DNA of 38,112 bases from Sediminicola sp047612485 (GTDB lineage: Bacteria > Bacteroidota > Bacteroidia > Flavobacteriales > Flavobacteriaceae): the NCBI GenBank assembly GCA_047612485.1, contig JBLGAT010000021.1:1-38112 (forward strand), read 5' to 3'. Both the position numbers and the translations under genes were made by a program. The notes beneath the pieces are model-generated. The model was not told the origin of the DNA, searched no databases, and saw nothing but the letters and a program-made list of their open reading frames with translations. Below, piece after piece: positions 1-8,813 of the stretch. The number at the start of each line of letters is the position of its first letter. Positions within the stretch are counted from its first letter, which is position 1.

Positions 1-19
1 AAAATGAAAAACTTTTTTC

Positions 20-175
20 CTTCCCTCTCCGCTGCTCCAGAACCTTCAATGAACACGGCCCTAAGACCGATTTCCCCTCAACCGCTTGCGCTGTTTCGGG
101 CTGCAAACCTACAACCTTTCCACAATTCAACAACACTTTTTTTAACCTTTTTTTTGACTTTTTTACAGCCCCCTC
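20..175 (-). promoter_or_regulatory. rRNA-operon-type promoter and leader reading off the left edge
   Basis: On the minus strand the -7 box TAGGTTTG (111-104) lies 19 nt after a TTG (133-131), matching the Bacteroidota TTG / TAnnTTTG consensus. It is followed at once by GCAGCCCG, a G+C-rich start typical of stable-RNA transcripts in this phylum. An A/T-tract stretch (about 131-172) precedes it like an UP element. The leader holds a small hairpin around 82-97 and a GGTCTTAGG...TTCATTG stretch resembling flavobacterial 16S leaders as I remember them. Transcription leaves the window leftwards, so an rRNA operon (or tRNA cluster) should lie just before position 1. The promoter boxes are seen; the identity of the transcribed gene is inferred. 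A 66-codon plus-strand frame over the same stretch (4-204) is probably not a gene. Confidence 0.55.
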
Positions 176-204
176 CGAGCACACTGGATTACAAGGATTT
201 ATGA

Positions 205-406
205 ATGGAAATACCTGGATATTTTTCTTGGGGCAAGGATTGAGCTCCATGTTTGAGCTCTTTGCCCACACCACAACTATTTGGGTATTCTGACTAAAAT
301 CGGCAGATTGGAGGGTTACATCTCTCAAAAACGTTCCTAATATATAGGCAAAAGCGAGTAGCGAAAGCCTGTTTCTGCCATTTCCCAGCAGAAGCCCCCC
401 TTTTAA
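205..406. other. non-coding stretch downstream of the porin gene
   Basis: No gene is visible. An imperfect hairpin joins GGGCAA/GAGCTC (231-247) to GAGCTC/TTGCCC (255-267), but it has no U-tract on either strand, so it is not a convincing terminator. A short TTCTGC/GCAGAA inverted repeat (about 374-393) lies just after the stop of the minus-strand porin gene and could weakly contribute to termination. Confidence 0.35.
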
Positions 407-2389
407 TTAGGAGAAGAAATTCCAAACCAGGCCGAAACGGATCACAAAATCCCTGTATGGGTAGTTCGGGGCCGAGTAAAAATTAAAGTCCGAGAAAGAG
501 GAATTAAAATGTTCCGCCTTTAAATAGAGCCTAGTCTGCTTTACCTTGGCATTTATAAAGAAGTCCATTAAAGGATAGCCCCCCAATTCTTCCCGGTTCT
601 GAATATAGAACTCCCCGAGCAAAGCGTTGTAAGCATCCATATTATAGGCCGTAAAATATTTAAAGGTAATACCCGTCTGTAGATGCATGGCCCCTTCAAA
701 TATATCTTTTGAAAAGTAGAGGGTATTCCTGGTCACCAATTGGGGCACATTAAGTACTTCATTGGTTTGATCTACCTGTTGGTACATTACAGTATTGTTC
801 AAGGCAAAATATCCCAACTTAAACTCCTTGTTGTATTTAATCTTTAGATAACTGACACTACTGCCCTCTTGAAAGGGACGAACGGCAGCATTCTCTTCCC
901 CAGCATCTATCTGTTCCTGGGTGGCGGTTGACGTAAAATAGGTGTAATTGTCAATGATATTATATTCTGCTGAGAGACTGCCCAATAATTTGGAGTCCAA
1001 CCCGAACATTAGGCCGTTGACCCGCTCCTTATCAAAAACCAGATTGTTCTGCCAATTGTAGTTTATATAATCACTTTGATATAACAGGTAATTAAAATTC
1101 GGCATTTTACTTGAAGCGTTTATCGCAAATGTTGCTTTTGCACCAGATTTAAGCCGGTAGCTCGCAGCGGCATTGATGATATTACCGGTCAATTCCCCAG
1201 TTACACCGTAATCTATACCCCCATTCAATTTAAAACCACCTATTGTTTTCTCATAATGCGCCCCAACGGTTATCTCCTCCCCTTTTAATTGGTTGGATAT
1301 CTCCTCCCCAGTTGCGGTGATCAGTTTGCTGTCAAAAAAATAATTGTAGTTGTATAACGCAACATTGCCCTTTAATATCCCAAAGGTCCTATTGCCCAAC
1401 TCCACGTATCCTTGGTTATACATGGTCTTTAGATTCGCCTTGTCCTTTATTGTGTTAACAAAGGCCTCTCCAAAATAAGGATTCTGTACCGTTTGCCGAA
1501 ATTCATAATATTTGGTCTCATAATTGAACTGGTGCCCAAGGGTCAGGTAATTCGATTTGGACTTGGACGTGTCCCTACTCTTTTTAAACAGATCATACTC
1601 CTGTTCAAAAAAGTATCTTTTCCCTAAAACTTTATTGTTAGCATTGGTAAAATTGACGTCTAACCTTGATCGATCAATAAATTCGGGATCACCAGATTCA
1701 AATTGCAATTCCTTATTGGACAGCCCTCCATTTTCCTCGGACAAAATATCCTGTGCCGCTATATGGGATCGGAGTCGATACCTACCACTTTTGGTTTCAT
1801 AGGTAGCGGTGGTTCTAAAATTGCCAGATTGGGCCTCACTGAACTGATACTTTCCCAAAGACCTAAAACCCTTATATGCCAAAGAGATATTTAGGCGGGG
1901 GTTCATATTAAAGGTCAACAGGGCATCTAATAACTGCCCTTGTTCCAGAGTAGTCTTGAACATCAATTCAGTCATAGGCGTGGGTACCCTATAATAATTG
2001 ATATCCTGCACTTCCATATAGTTAAAATGTTTGGCCCTTGCTCCAAGGGACGGATACAATAAATTCTGTTTTACAGTCACCCCTAGACTATTATATGATT
2101 GCCCTATATTGGAAAAGGGCATGAGCTCAAAGTCGTCTTTACGGAGAAAATTATACTTATACTCCTTTTGTATAGAAATTGTGGTGTCCAGATACGTGGT
2201 ATCCCTGGCATAGGAGATAATCTTGTAGTCCTTTATTGTAAATACGGGTTCTTCCTTGCCTTTAGGAAGGGATTTAAATTTTTTTGGGGCAAATGAGGCA
2301 GTGGTATCACCCGCCTTTAGAGGCGGCTTGTCTTGGCCATAAAATAAACCTGAATTACATACAAAAAGAAGTACCACTAAATATCTCAT
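407..2389 (-). CDS. putative outer-membrane porin (Porin_10-like)
   Basis: This 660-residue protein has an N-terminal signal peptide (residues 1-18, ending FYGQ) and then a short charged region. The rest is a long series of alternating aromatic/polar strands ending in VIRFGLVWNFFS, the aromatic C-terminal strand expected of an outer-membrane beta barrel. The motif DDFELMPFSNIGQSYNSLG near residue 90 and the overall length match the flavobacterial 'putative porin' family (Porin_10). The role would be passive or selective diffusion across the outer membrane; the substrate is unknown. It stands alone, divergent from the T9SS gene at 2556, with a possible -7 box CAAAGGTA (plus-strand reading, 2408-2415) close to its start. 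Family assignment is from recall of sequence features, not a search. Confidence 0.75.
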   Translation of the reverse strand: MRYLVVLLFVCNSGLFYGQDKPPLKAGDTTASFAPKKFKSLPKGKEEPVFTIKDYKIISYARDTTYLDTTISIQKEYKYNFLRKDDFELMPFSNIGQSYNSLGVTVKQNLLYPSLGARAKHFNYMEVQDINYYRVPTPMTELMFKTTLEQGQLLDALLTFNMNPRLNISLAYKGFRSLGKYQFSEAQSGNFRTTATYETKSGRYRLRSHIAAQDILSEENGGLSNKELQFESGDPEFIDRSRLDVNFTNANNKVLGKRYFFEQEYDLFKKSRDTSKSKSNYLTLGHQFNYETKYYEFRQTVQNPYFGEAFVNTIKDKANLKTMYNQGYVELGNRTFGILKGNVALYNYNYFFDSKLITATGEEISNQLKGEEITVGAHYEKTIGGFKLNGGIDYGVTGELTGNIINAAASYRLKSGAKATFAINASSKMPNFNYLLYQSDYINYNWQNNLVFDKERVNGLMFGLDSKLLGSLSAEYNIIDNYTYFTSTATQEQIDAGEENAAVRPFQEGSSVSYLKIKYNKEFKLGYFALNNTVMYQQVDQTNEVLNVPQLVTRNTLYFSKDIFEGAMHLQTGITFKYFTAYNMDAYNALLGEFYIQNREELGGYPLMDFFINAKVKQTRLYLKAEHFNSSFSDFNFYSAPNYPYRDFVIRFGLVWNFFS

Positions 2390-2407
2390 TCCAAAAAATT
2401 AGTTGAA

Positions 2408-2415
2408 CAAAGGTA
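2408..2415 (-). promoter_or_regulatory. putative -7 box of the porin gene
   Basis: Read on the minus strand this is TACCTTTG, a full match to TAnnTTTG, 18 nt before the porin start codon. I see no TTG at the usual distance upstream, so only half of the promoter is supported. Confidence 0.35.
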
Positions 2416-2486
2416 ATTTTTTTGTTTCTAAAGAAATGTGAAAAATTAGGTTAACTAAAATTTGTCCTTTACACACAATAAATTAT

Positions 2487-2514
2487 TTTGTTGATTTTTT
2501 AACAATTAAATTTG
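2487..2514 (+). promoter_or_regulatory. putative Bacteroidota promoter of the T9SS unit
   Basis: TTTG (2487-2490) followed after 16 nt by TAAATTTG (2507-2514) fits the Bacteroidota housekeeping promoter. It ends 41 nt before the ATG at 2556, in a very A/T-rich region that lacks other gene signals. Confidence 0.5.
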
Positions 2515-2555
2515 AATAGATTATATTTTTAAATAATTTTTACAAAAAAATTTAA

Positions 2556-5500
2556 ATGTTAAGAAAATTATTGCTGCTATTCCTAGTAATTAGCACATAT
2601 TCCTATGGACAATTTAATGAGGGTGCTCCATGGATGGAAAACATAAAAAAGGACCCCGCAAATACTTCAAAAAATAATTCCCAACAATATTCCCTGTACG
2701 AAATATCGGAAGCTTTCCACAATTACTGGCTGGACAAAGATCCCAATACAAAAGGTTCTGGATATAAACCTTATATGCGATGGGAAAATTATTGGAGAAA
2801 CTTTGCTGATAGTCAAGGCTATCTGCCAAGCTCAAAACAACTCTGGGATACATGGAAAAACAAAAGTAACAGCACTGCAAAAAGCAACGCTACAAGCAAT
2901 TGGAATTCACTTGGCCCGGCAAATAGTTCAGCTTTTGCAGGGAGACTTCCAGGGCAAGGAAGGGTCAATGCGGTAGCAGTAGACCCAAATAATCCAAATA
3001 TCTGGTATGTTGGAGCTCCTGCAGGTGGTATTTGGAAATCTATTGATGCAGGTACTTCCTGGACCAGTCTTTTCGATGCTTTTCCGCAAATCGGAGTATC
3101 TGGGATCGCCATTGACCCCAATAATTCCAATACAATCTATATCGCTACAGGCGATGATGATGCAGCAGACTCCTACAGCATAGGAGTATTCAAGTCTTTG
3201 GATGGGGGAATTACTTGGAATGAAACTGGACTTAATCCCAACAACACGACAATTGGTTGGCTGATGAATGAAATCACCATAGACCCAACTAATTCACAAA
3301 TTATATGGGTAGGCACCAATCAGGGATTATACAAATCAACCAATGCAGGGTTGACTTGGAGCAATAAAAGGACAGGAAACATTAAAGACTTTAAATTAAA
3401 GCCTTCAGATAGCAATACCATATACGCAGTTTCAATAAATCAATTTTACAAATCAATTGACGGCGGTGAAACCTTTACCTCTATTACAGATAATTTGCCT
3501 TCAAGTTCCGGAAGAATGGTTTTAGGAGTATCTCCCGCGAATTCTAATGTAGTATATGTATTAAGTGCCAATACGGGTGCAAACGGTTTTTCTTTTCAGG
3601 GTATTTTTAAATCAACAGATTCTGGAACAACTTTTACAAAGAAGTCGAATAGTACTAATATTATGGAATCTAGCCAAGCTTGGTTCGATTTAGCACTAGA
3701 AGTATCTCCAACCGATGAAAACGTACTCTATACAGGCTGTTTAAATATTTGGAAGAGTACTAATGGAGGAAATTCATTTCAGCAACTTAATTCATGGTTC
3801 CAGAACAATGAATCCTATTCACATGCCGATATACATACCCTTAAAATTTTTAATGGAAAATTATACTGTGGAAGCGATGGAGGAATATATGTTTCTGGCA
3901 ACGCTGGCGAATCATTTATAGATTATACTGCAGGTATTTCAATAAGTCAATTTTATAGAATTTCTGTAGCTGAAGGAAATACTGCCAAAGTAATTGGCGG
4001 TCTACAAGATAACGGTGGACAAGTATTAAATAATGGCAATTGGAATACTTATCATGGAGGGGATGGCATGGATAATGTAATTGACCCTACGAATCAGAAC
4101 TTGCTTTATGGGTTCACACAATATGGGGGGTCTTTAAATATTTCAACAGATTCAGGGCAGTCCATTGGATTTGTAGGCCCACCCAAAGATTCGCAAGGCA
4201 ATAATATCCAGGGGAATTGGATAACCCCTTTAGCAATTAATTCCAATGGCGATGTCTATTCCGGTTTTGAAGCCCTCTATAAATTAGTTGGAAATGCTTG
4301 GGAAAAAATATCATCCAATATTGGGACAACTAATATAGATGATATTGAGTTAAGCACATCTAATCCTAATTTGATCTATGTTGCTGAAAGCAATTTCATC
4401 TACAAAAGCGCTAATGGGGGCTTGACCTTTACTCCAATAAAGGGATTTGACTCTGATATAGCAGACTTCGCAATTAACCGAACAGATAATAATATCCTTT
4501 ATGTAGTTACCTCCAATAGAATTGGAACAAGTCAAATAGATCAACCAGTTGATAGGGGAGTATTCAAATTAACCATTAATACGAATCAGGCGACTATAGA
4601 AGATATTACTTTCAATTTACCAGAAGACCAAGCTTTCTTTTCTATAATTCACCAAGGCAGAAACACAGATAACCCTATATATGTAGGGACAAGTTTAGGT
4701 GTGTATAGGCTAGATGACACCTTAACGGAATGGGAAGATTACTTCACAGGTTTTCCAAATACCGCTGTTGGAGACTTGGAAATAAGCTTGGATAACGAAA
4801 TGATTACAGCAGCCACATACGGTAGAGGTATTTGGCAGTCTCCTATCCCCATAGAGGTTCCCGTGAACGATGTAAGGATTGTCTCATTGGTGCCCGAAGA
4901 AGATATTGTCCTTTGCGGTGAAATAATGCCATCAATTACAATTGAGAACAAGGGTAGTAATCCAATAAATGAAGTACAAGTTAGCTACTACCTAAATAGT
5001 GGGGCTCCACTGAATTTAACCCATCCCATTACTTTAAACTTCGGGGAAACAGGCACTATCCCTTTACCTTCGTTGAACATTACTGGAATAGGCGAAAATA
5101 TTTTAACTGCAAATGTTACTATAACGGATGACTCATTCTCTGACAACAACCAAATGTCCAGTAGTTTCTTTGTTAATAATTTTGGAGTTGGTGATGCTGT
5201 TAATACTTTCGACACTGAAGACGACTTTTTAATTGCATATAATGATGGAGCTGATGGCAGTGTTTGGGAAAAGGGCATCCCTACTGGCACCTTGCTTAAC
5301 GAGGCGGCTTCGGGTAATCAAGTGTACGCAACAATTTTAAATGGCAACCACCCAGACAATGTAAAAGGTGTCATCTTGAGTAAATGCTATGAGTTCTCAT
5401 CCATCTTGGCCCCAGTACTCAAATTCAAAATGGCCTATGACCTTGAAGTTAATTTTGATATAGTTTATGTTCAATATTCTATGGATAATGGAAAAACATG

Positions 5501-6821
5501 GGACGTTCTTGGAAATGTCAACAGCACCCCCAATTGGTATAACAGTAGCAGAACCAATGCGGAATCTGGAGAAGAGGACGATTGCCAAAACTGTCCAGGT
5601 GCACAATGGACGGGCACTGATTCTGAGCTTAAGGAATATTCTTATGACTTTTTAGCAAATGCCGCACTTGGAGAAACCGATCTCACCAATGAATCCAATA
5701 TTATTTTCAGAATTATTTTTCATGCAGATGCAGGGGTAAACCAGGAAGGTGTGGTCATTGACGATTTTGTTATTGAAGGCTTTCAGGACGATGATGATGA
5801 CGATAATGATGGTATTACCGATGTTTTGGACAATTGTCCTTTAACCGGCAACGCCAATCAACTGGATACTGATAGTGATGGTATCGGAGATGCTTGCGAT
5901 ATGGATGACGACAATGATGGGATAAATGATGTAGATGATAATTGTCCTCTCATAGCAAATGCAGACCAGATGGATACTGACAATGATGGTATAGGTGATG
6001 TTTGTGATACTGATTCAGACAATGATGGCGTACCCAATTCCTCCGACCTCTGTGATGGAACAGTTGAGAATGCCGTAATTGATGTCAACGGTTGTGAGAT
6101 ATTCTCATTGCCCACCACGAATTTTACTGTATTGACAACTGCGGAGTCTTGTATTTCAAGTAATAATGGGTCAATTATTATTGACCCATTAGCCATTTAC
6201 AACTACACGGCAACACTTACTGGCCCAACTAACATCAACCAGACCTTTACCACAGGAACTACCTTTGAAGATCTTATAGCCGGTAATTATACGGTATGTA
6301 TAACCATTGAAAGTCAGCCCGACTACCAAAATTGTTTAGGGGTAACGATTTCAGAACCGGAAGCACTCTCCGTTTCCTCCAAAGTAAACAGCTTGGGCAA
6401 AGAGGCGACCTTAAAACTTTCTGGGGGTAAACTATATACTATCAAGGTAAACAGTGACATTTTCACTACCTCACAAAGCGAGATAACCGTACCCCTCACA
6501 GAAATTAAAAATAAAATTAGCGTCACAACGGATCTTGACTGTCAAGGAAGTTTTGAGGAGCTTATTGTTTTGAACAACGAACTGATCATTTATCCGAACC
6601 CTATTGCAGAAGGAAATTTAAACATTCAATTGGGTAATAGTACTACTAAAAAAATTAAGGTGGCACTATTTAGTATAAATGGATACAAGGTTTATGGCAA
6701 AGAACACAGGGTTGACAATGGAGTCTTACAAATAAACGTGGATGGACTGGCAAAGGGAATCTACATCCTTAACATTAAATCAGGCGAAAAGTTAACCACT
6801 TATAAAATTATAAGAAAATGA
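2556..6821 (+). CDS. large secreted beta-propeller protein with T9SS type A sorting domain
   Basis: The 1421-residue product has a signal peptide (1-19, ending YSYGQ). A long region (about 100-760) carries repeated BNR/sortilin-like blades with recurring 'sYKSTdGG.tW' and 'DPnN.n.iYvg' motifs. A CARDB-like beta domain follows (about 768-870), then a MAM/jelly-roll-like domain (about 940-1075). An acidic thrombospondin type 3-like array (about 1077-1160, DxDxDG repeats) probably binds calcium. A SprB-type spacer precedes the C-terminal domain (about 1340-1421, YPNP...KGIYIL...), which is the T9SS type A sorting signal. It should be exported across the outer membrane and attached to the surface or released. 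The propeller resembles VPS10/sialidase-like folds, but I see no catalytic signature, so adhesion or binding is as likely as hydrolysis. It overlaps the next gene by 4 nt. Confidence 0.8.
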   Translation: MLRKLLLLFLVISTYSYGQFNEGAPWMENIKKDPANTSKNNSQQYSLYEISEAFHNYWLDKDPNTKGSGYKPYMRWENYWRNFADSQGYLPSSKQLWDTWKNKSNSTAKSNATSNWNSLGPANSSAFAGRLPGQGRVNAVAVDPNNPNIWYVGAPAGGIWKSIDAGTSWTSLFDAFPQIGVSGIAIDPNNSNTIYIATGDDDAADSYSIGVFKSLDGGITWNETGLNPNNTTIGWLMNEITIDPTNSQIIWVGTNQGLYKSTNAGLTWSNKRTGNIKDFKLKPSDSNTIYAVSINQFYKSIDGGETFTSITDNLPSSSGRMVLGVSPANSNVVYVLSANTGANGFSFQGIFKSTDSGTTFTKKSNSTNIMESSQAWFDLALEVSPTDENVLYTGCLNIWKSTNGGNSFQQLNSWFQNNESYSHADIHTLKIFNGKLYCGSDGGIYVSGNAGESFIDYTAGISISQFYRISVAEGNTAKVIGGLQDNGGQVLNNGNWNTYHGGDGMDNVIDPTNQNLLYGFTQYGGSLNISTDSGQSIGFVGPPKDSQGNNIQGNWITPLAINSNGDVYSGFEALYKLVGNAWEKISSNIGTTNIDDIELSTSNPNLIYVAESNFIYKSANGGLTFTPIKGFDSDIADFAINRTDNNILYVVTSNRIGTSQIDQPVDRGVFKLTINTNQATIEDITFNLPEDQAFFSIIHQGRNTDNPIYVGTSLGVYRLDDTLTEWEDYFTGFPNTAVGDLEISLDNEMITAATYGRGIWQSPIPIEVPVNDVRIVSLVPEEDIVLCGEIMPSITIENKGSNPINEVQVSYYLNSGAPLNLTHPITLNFGETGTIPLPSLNITGIGENILTANVTITDDSFSDNNQMSSSFFVNNFGVGDAVNTFDTEDDFLIAYNDGADGSVWEKGIPTGTLLNEAASGNQVYATILNGNHPDNVKGVILSKCYEFSSILAPVLKFKMAYDLEVNFDIVYVQYSMDNGKTWDVLGNVNSTPNWYNSSRTNAESGEEDDCQNCPGAQWTGTDSELKEYSYDFLANAALGETDLTNESNIIFRIIFHADAGVNQEGVVIDDFVIEGFQDDDDDDNDGITDVLDNCPLTGNANQLDTDSDGIGDACDMDDDNDGINDVDDNCPLIANADQMDTDNDGIGDVCDTDSDNDGVPNSSDLCDGTVENAVIDVNGCEIFSLPTTNFTVLTTAESCISSNNGSIIIDPLAIYNYTATLTGPTNINQTFTTGTTFEDLIAGNYTVCITIESQPDYQNCLGVTISEPEALSVSSKVNSLGKEATLKLSGGKLYTIKVNSDIFTTSQSEITVPLTEIKNKISVTTDLDCQGSFEELIVLNNELIIYPNPIAEGNLNIQLGNSTTKKIKVALFSINGYKVYGKEHRVDNGVLQINVDGLAKGIYILNIKSGEKLTTYKIIRK

Positions 6822-7534
6822 GCAATTTAAAGAGCATTTATTTCCTTTTGTGTATGACTATTGTGTCCTGTGGAGGTAGTGATTCTGGTGGTGAAGCACC
6901 CATTACCCCAGATCCCAATCCTGTGGCCTCCCCATTGCAGACCACGTTGATATTTCCTGAAAACAATAAGGAATGTACAGAAGGTGATGTACAGAACGAA
7001 AGTCAAAGCATTGTAAACTTTCAGTGGAACAACTCTGAAAATACGGATAGTTACGAGGTCAATTTAAAGAACCTGAATAATAACAACACTTCTAAAACCA
7101 ACTCCAACTCCAACTCCATTCGTATCACCTTAGAACGGGGAGTACCCTATGAATGGTTCGTAGTTTCCAAAGCAAGTGGAACTAATGTGACCGCAAATAG
7201 CACAATTTGGAAATTTTATAATCAAGGTCAAGGGATAGAAAATTACGCACCTTTCCCTGCCGAAGCCGTGAATCCTAAAAGAGGGGCAAATCTATCCACT
7301 AATACTATTATGGTTAGCTTAGAATGGATCGGAAGCGATATTGATGATGACATTATTGGCTATGAAGTACTCTTTGACAACAGCGAATCACCATCTACAC
7401 TATTAGGTACTACCACTGAACAAACTATACAAGCCACCGTAGTCTCTAACAACACGTATTATTGGAGCGTAATCACCACAGACTCCAACAGCAATAGTTC
7501 GACTTCAGAAATTTTTCAATTTAAAATCAATTAA
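6818..7534 (+). CDS. lipoprotein with fibronectin type III-like domains
   Basis: The 238-residue product starts inside the stop of the T9SS gene (ATGA overlap), which implies translational coupling. It has a lipoprotein signal with lipobox IVSC (Cys18), followed by a Gly/Ser/Pro-rich linker (GGSDSGGEAP...). Two repeats of a beta-sandwich with FN3-like spacing follow ('VNFQWNNSENTDSYEVNL' near 65 and 'VSLEWIGSDIDDDIIGYEVL' near 165). FN3-bearing lipoproteins are common at the flavobacterial surface. Because it is coupled to a T9SS cargo gene it may anchor or cap that protein, but this is inference. No enzyme motif is visible. Confidence 0.7.
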   Translation: MSNLKSIYFLLCMTIVSCGGSDSGGEAPITPDPNPVASPLQTTLIFPENNKECTEGDVQNESQSIVNFQWNNSENTDSYEVNLKNLNNNNTSKTNSNSNSIRITLERGVPYEWFVVSKASGTNVTANSTIWKFYNQGQGIENYAPFPAEAVNPKRGANLSTNTIMVSLEWIGSDIDDDIIGYEVLFDNSESPSTLLGTTTEQTIQATVVSNNTYYWSVITTDSNSNSSTSEIFQFKIN

Positions 7535-7554
7535 TATTTAATTTCAAAATCATA

Positions 7555-8244
7555 ATGTTCAATATGAATTTTTTCAAATCAAATTTTATTTTCTTAATAC
7601 TTCTTTACCCAATTATATCAAATGCACAAATAAGCACTACTACCCCCGAAGGAAGTCCAATATCCTTTCAAACCGTTAGTGGGCAATATAAGGATGTCCC
7701 GGCTGAAGGTTCTCAATTAATTTTTGAAGACTTTAAAAATGGAGAGATCTATATTAATGAGGAATTGAAATTGAAAAACAAACTAAGATACAACGCCTAC
7801 CGAAACGAAATACAGATACTACAACCAGATGAAACATTTAATGTACTTTTAAAACGATCATACATGTCAGCTAAGATAGATGACAGAACATATGCACTGT
7901 TGACCTATTTAGATAATCAAAATCTAAAAAAAACCGGGTATTTCAATCCTCTTAACGAAGGCGAATTGGTCCTATTATTTAAACCGGAAATCATTCTAAA
8001 GCAAGGCAAAGAACCGGAAACTGGTTACGATAGATATAGGGCGCCTAAATACATAGAAAATAATTCATACTATATCAAAAAAGGCGAAGAAAACGCAAAA
8101 AAAACAAAGCTTACTAAAAGATCCATTTTCAAAAATCTAAAGAAGCACAAGGAAGATGCCAATATCTTTATTAAGGAGAATAAGTTAAACTTAAGAAACG
8201 TAGATGACGTTGTCCTATTGTTGAATTATTACAATACATTATAA
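7555..8244 (+). CDS. small exported protein of unknown function
   Basis: The 229-residue product has a hydrophobic signal peptide ending SNAQ (about residue 25). Translation could instead start three codons later at 7564. The body is mixed, with strands like 'YNAYRNEIQIL' and a Lys-rich C-terminal part ending 'FIKENKLNLRNVDDVVLLLNYYNTL'. That end resembles a common unnamed Bacteroidota periplasmic family as I remember it. It is the last gene of the unit with the T9SS protein (20 nt gap to the lipoprotein) and is followed directly by a terminator. Function unknown. Confidence 0.65.
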   Translation: MFNMNFFKSNFIFLILLYPIISNAQISTTTPEGSPISFQTVSGQYKDVPAEGSQLIFEDFKNGEIYINEELKLKNKLRYNAYRNEIQILQPDETFNVLLKRSYMSAKIDDRTYALLTYLDNQNLKKTGYFNPLNEGELVLLFKPEIILKQGKEPETGYDRYRAPKYIENNSYYIKKGEENAKKTKLTKRSIFKNLKKHKEDANIFIKENKLNLRNVDDVVLLLNYYNTL

Positions 8245-8256
8245 ATTTTTTCTATT

Positions 8257-8304
8257 AAAACCCCAATATTTTTCTTTTTTGATGAAGAACAATATTGGGG
8301 TTTT
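8257..8304 (+). terminator. rho-independent terminator of the T9SS unit
   Basis: A perfect 14-bp inverted repeat, AAAACCCCAATATT (8257-8270) and AATATTGGGGTTTT (8291-8304), has a 20-nt loop. The 3' arm ends in T's and more T's follow. It lies 13 nt after the stop at 8244. Confidence 0.8.
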
Positions 8305-8751
8305 ATTTTCACTGCATAAAGTTTAATGATTGTCCCTAAAAATTCTAAATTTCAGTATTGGTCAATAGACAATTACTTTTTTATATGAAATCCAAATAGC
8401 CTTCCTTTTAAGCGTGTCTTCTAAATAAAGCAAGAACACATTCCCCTTGAAATTAATAATTAGAATTCACAAACCCATTTATCTGATCTTCTGAACAAGA
8501 TAAATATTAGTTTGGATATTATTGTAAGCGTTTATCCATGACATATTCTTTAAACTATAGAATTGCCAAACAAAATACCCTACTGCCCATGCTTCAATTT
8601 ATATCTCATCAATAGCTGATATCCCTCCAACAACTTATCATCCGCAACAAACTGATAACATTCATAATACAACTACAGATAGGTATTAAACTTATAAATA
8701 AGATAAAATTATCAAGATTGCAAACGATAATAAAATAGACAATAAATAAAA
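8305..8751. other. 447-nt gene-poor A/T-rich interval between convergent units
   Basis: No complete gene is visible. The only coding-like trace is a 30-codon minus-strand segment at 8580-8672 (listed separately). No RNA gene, repeat or promoter with both boxes was recognised. Confidence 0.5.
8580..8672 (-). pseudogene. possible C-terminal remnant of a lost gene
   Basis: A minus-strand frame between two TAG codons reads like a real protein end: the core is FVADDKLLEGYQLLMRYK, with balanced charged, aromatic and aliphatic residues and an amphipathic pattern, unlike its noise-like surroundings. It has no start codon or signal upstream and is too short to be a gene as it stands. It may be the tail of a gene deleted when the neighbouring loci were arranged here. 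It could also be chance. Confidence 0.25.
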
Positions 8752-8785
8752 AAAGTTGGGCTAAAATAAATTTTAGCCCAACTTT
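8752..8785 (-). terminator. terminator of the first susCD operon
   Basis: A perfect 15-bp inverted repeat (8752-8766 with 8771-8785) has a 4-nt loop. On the minus strand it is followed by a T-rich run. It lies 28 nt beyond the stop of the lipoprotein gene at 8814. Confidence 0.85.
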
Positions 8786-8813
8786 AATAAAAATATTACG
8801 GTTCCTCTATTTA

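Noticed and set aside
4..204. 66-codon plus-strand frame at the left edge
   Set aside because: It lies antisense to an rRNA-type promoter and leader, has low-complexity Phe/Leu/Thr runs from poly-T tracts, and matches no family; such false genes are common next to rRNA operons.
231..267. Hairpin with GAGCTC arms downstream of the porin gene
   Set aside because: Interior loop and no U-tract on either strand, so it does not qualify as a terminator; may be chance.
5858..6196. 112-codon minus-strand frame opposite the TSP3-like repeats
   Set aside because: It is the antisense shadow of the Asp-rich repeat (giving Ser/Pro/Ile repeats); the plus-strand frame is clearly the real one.
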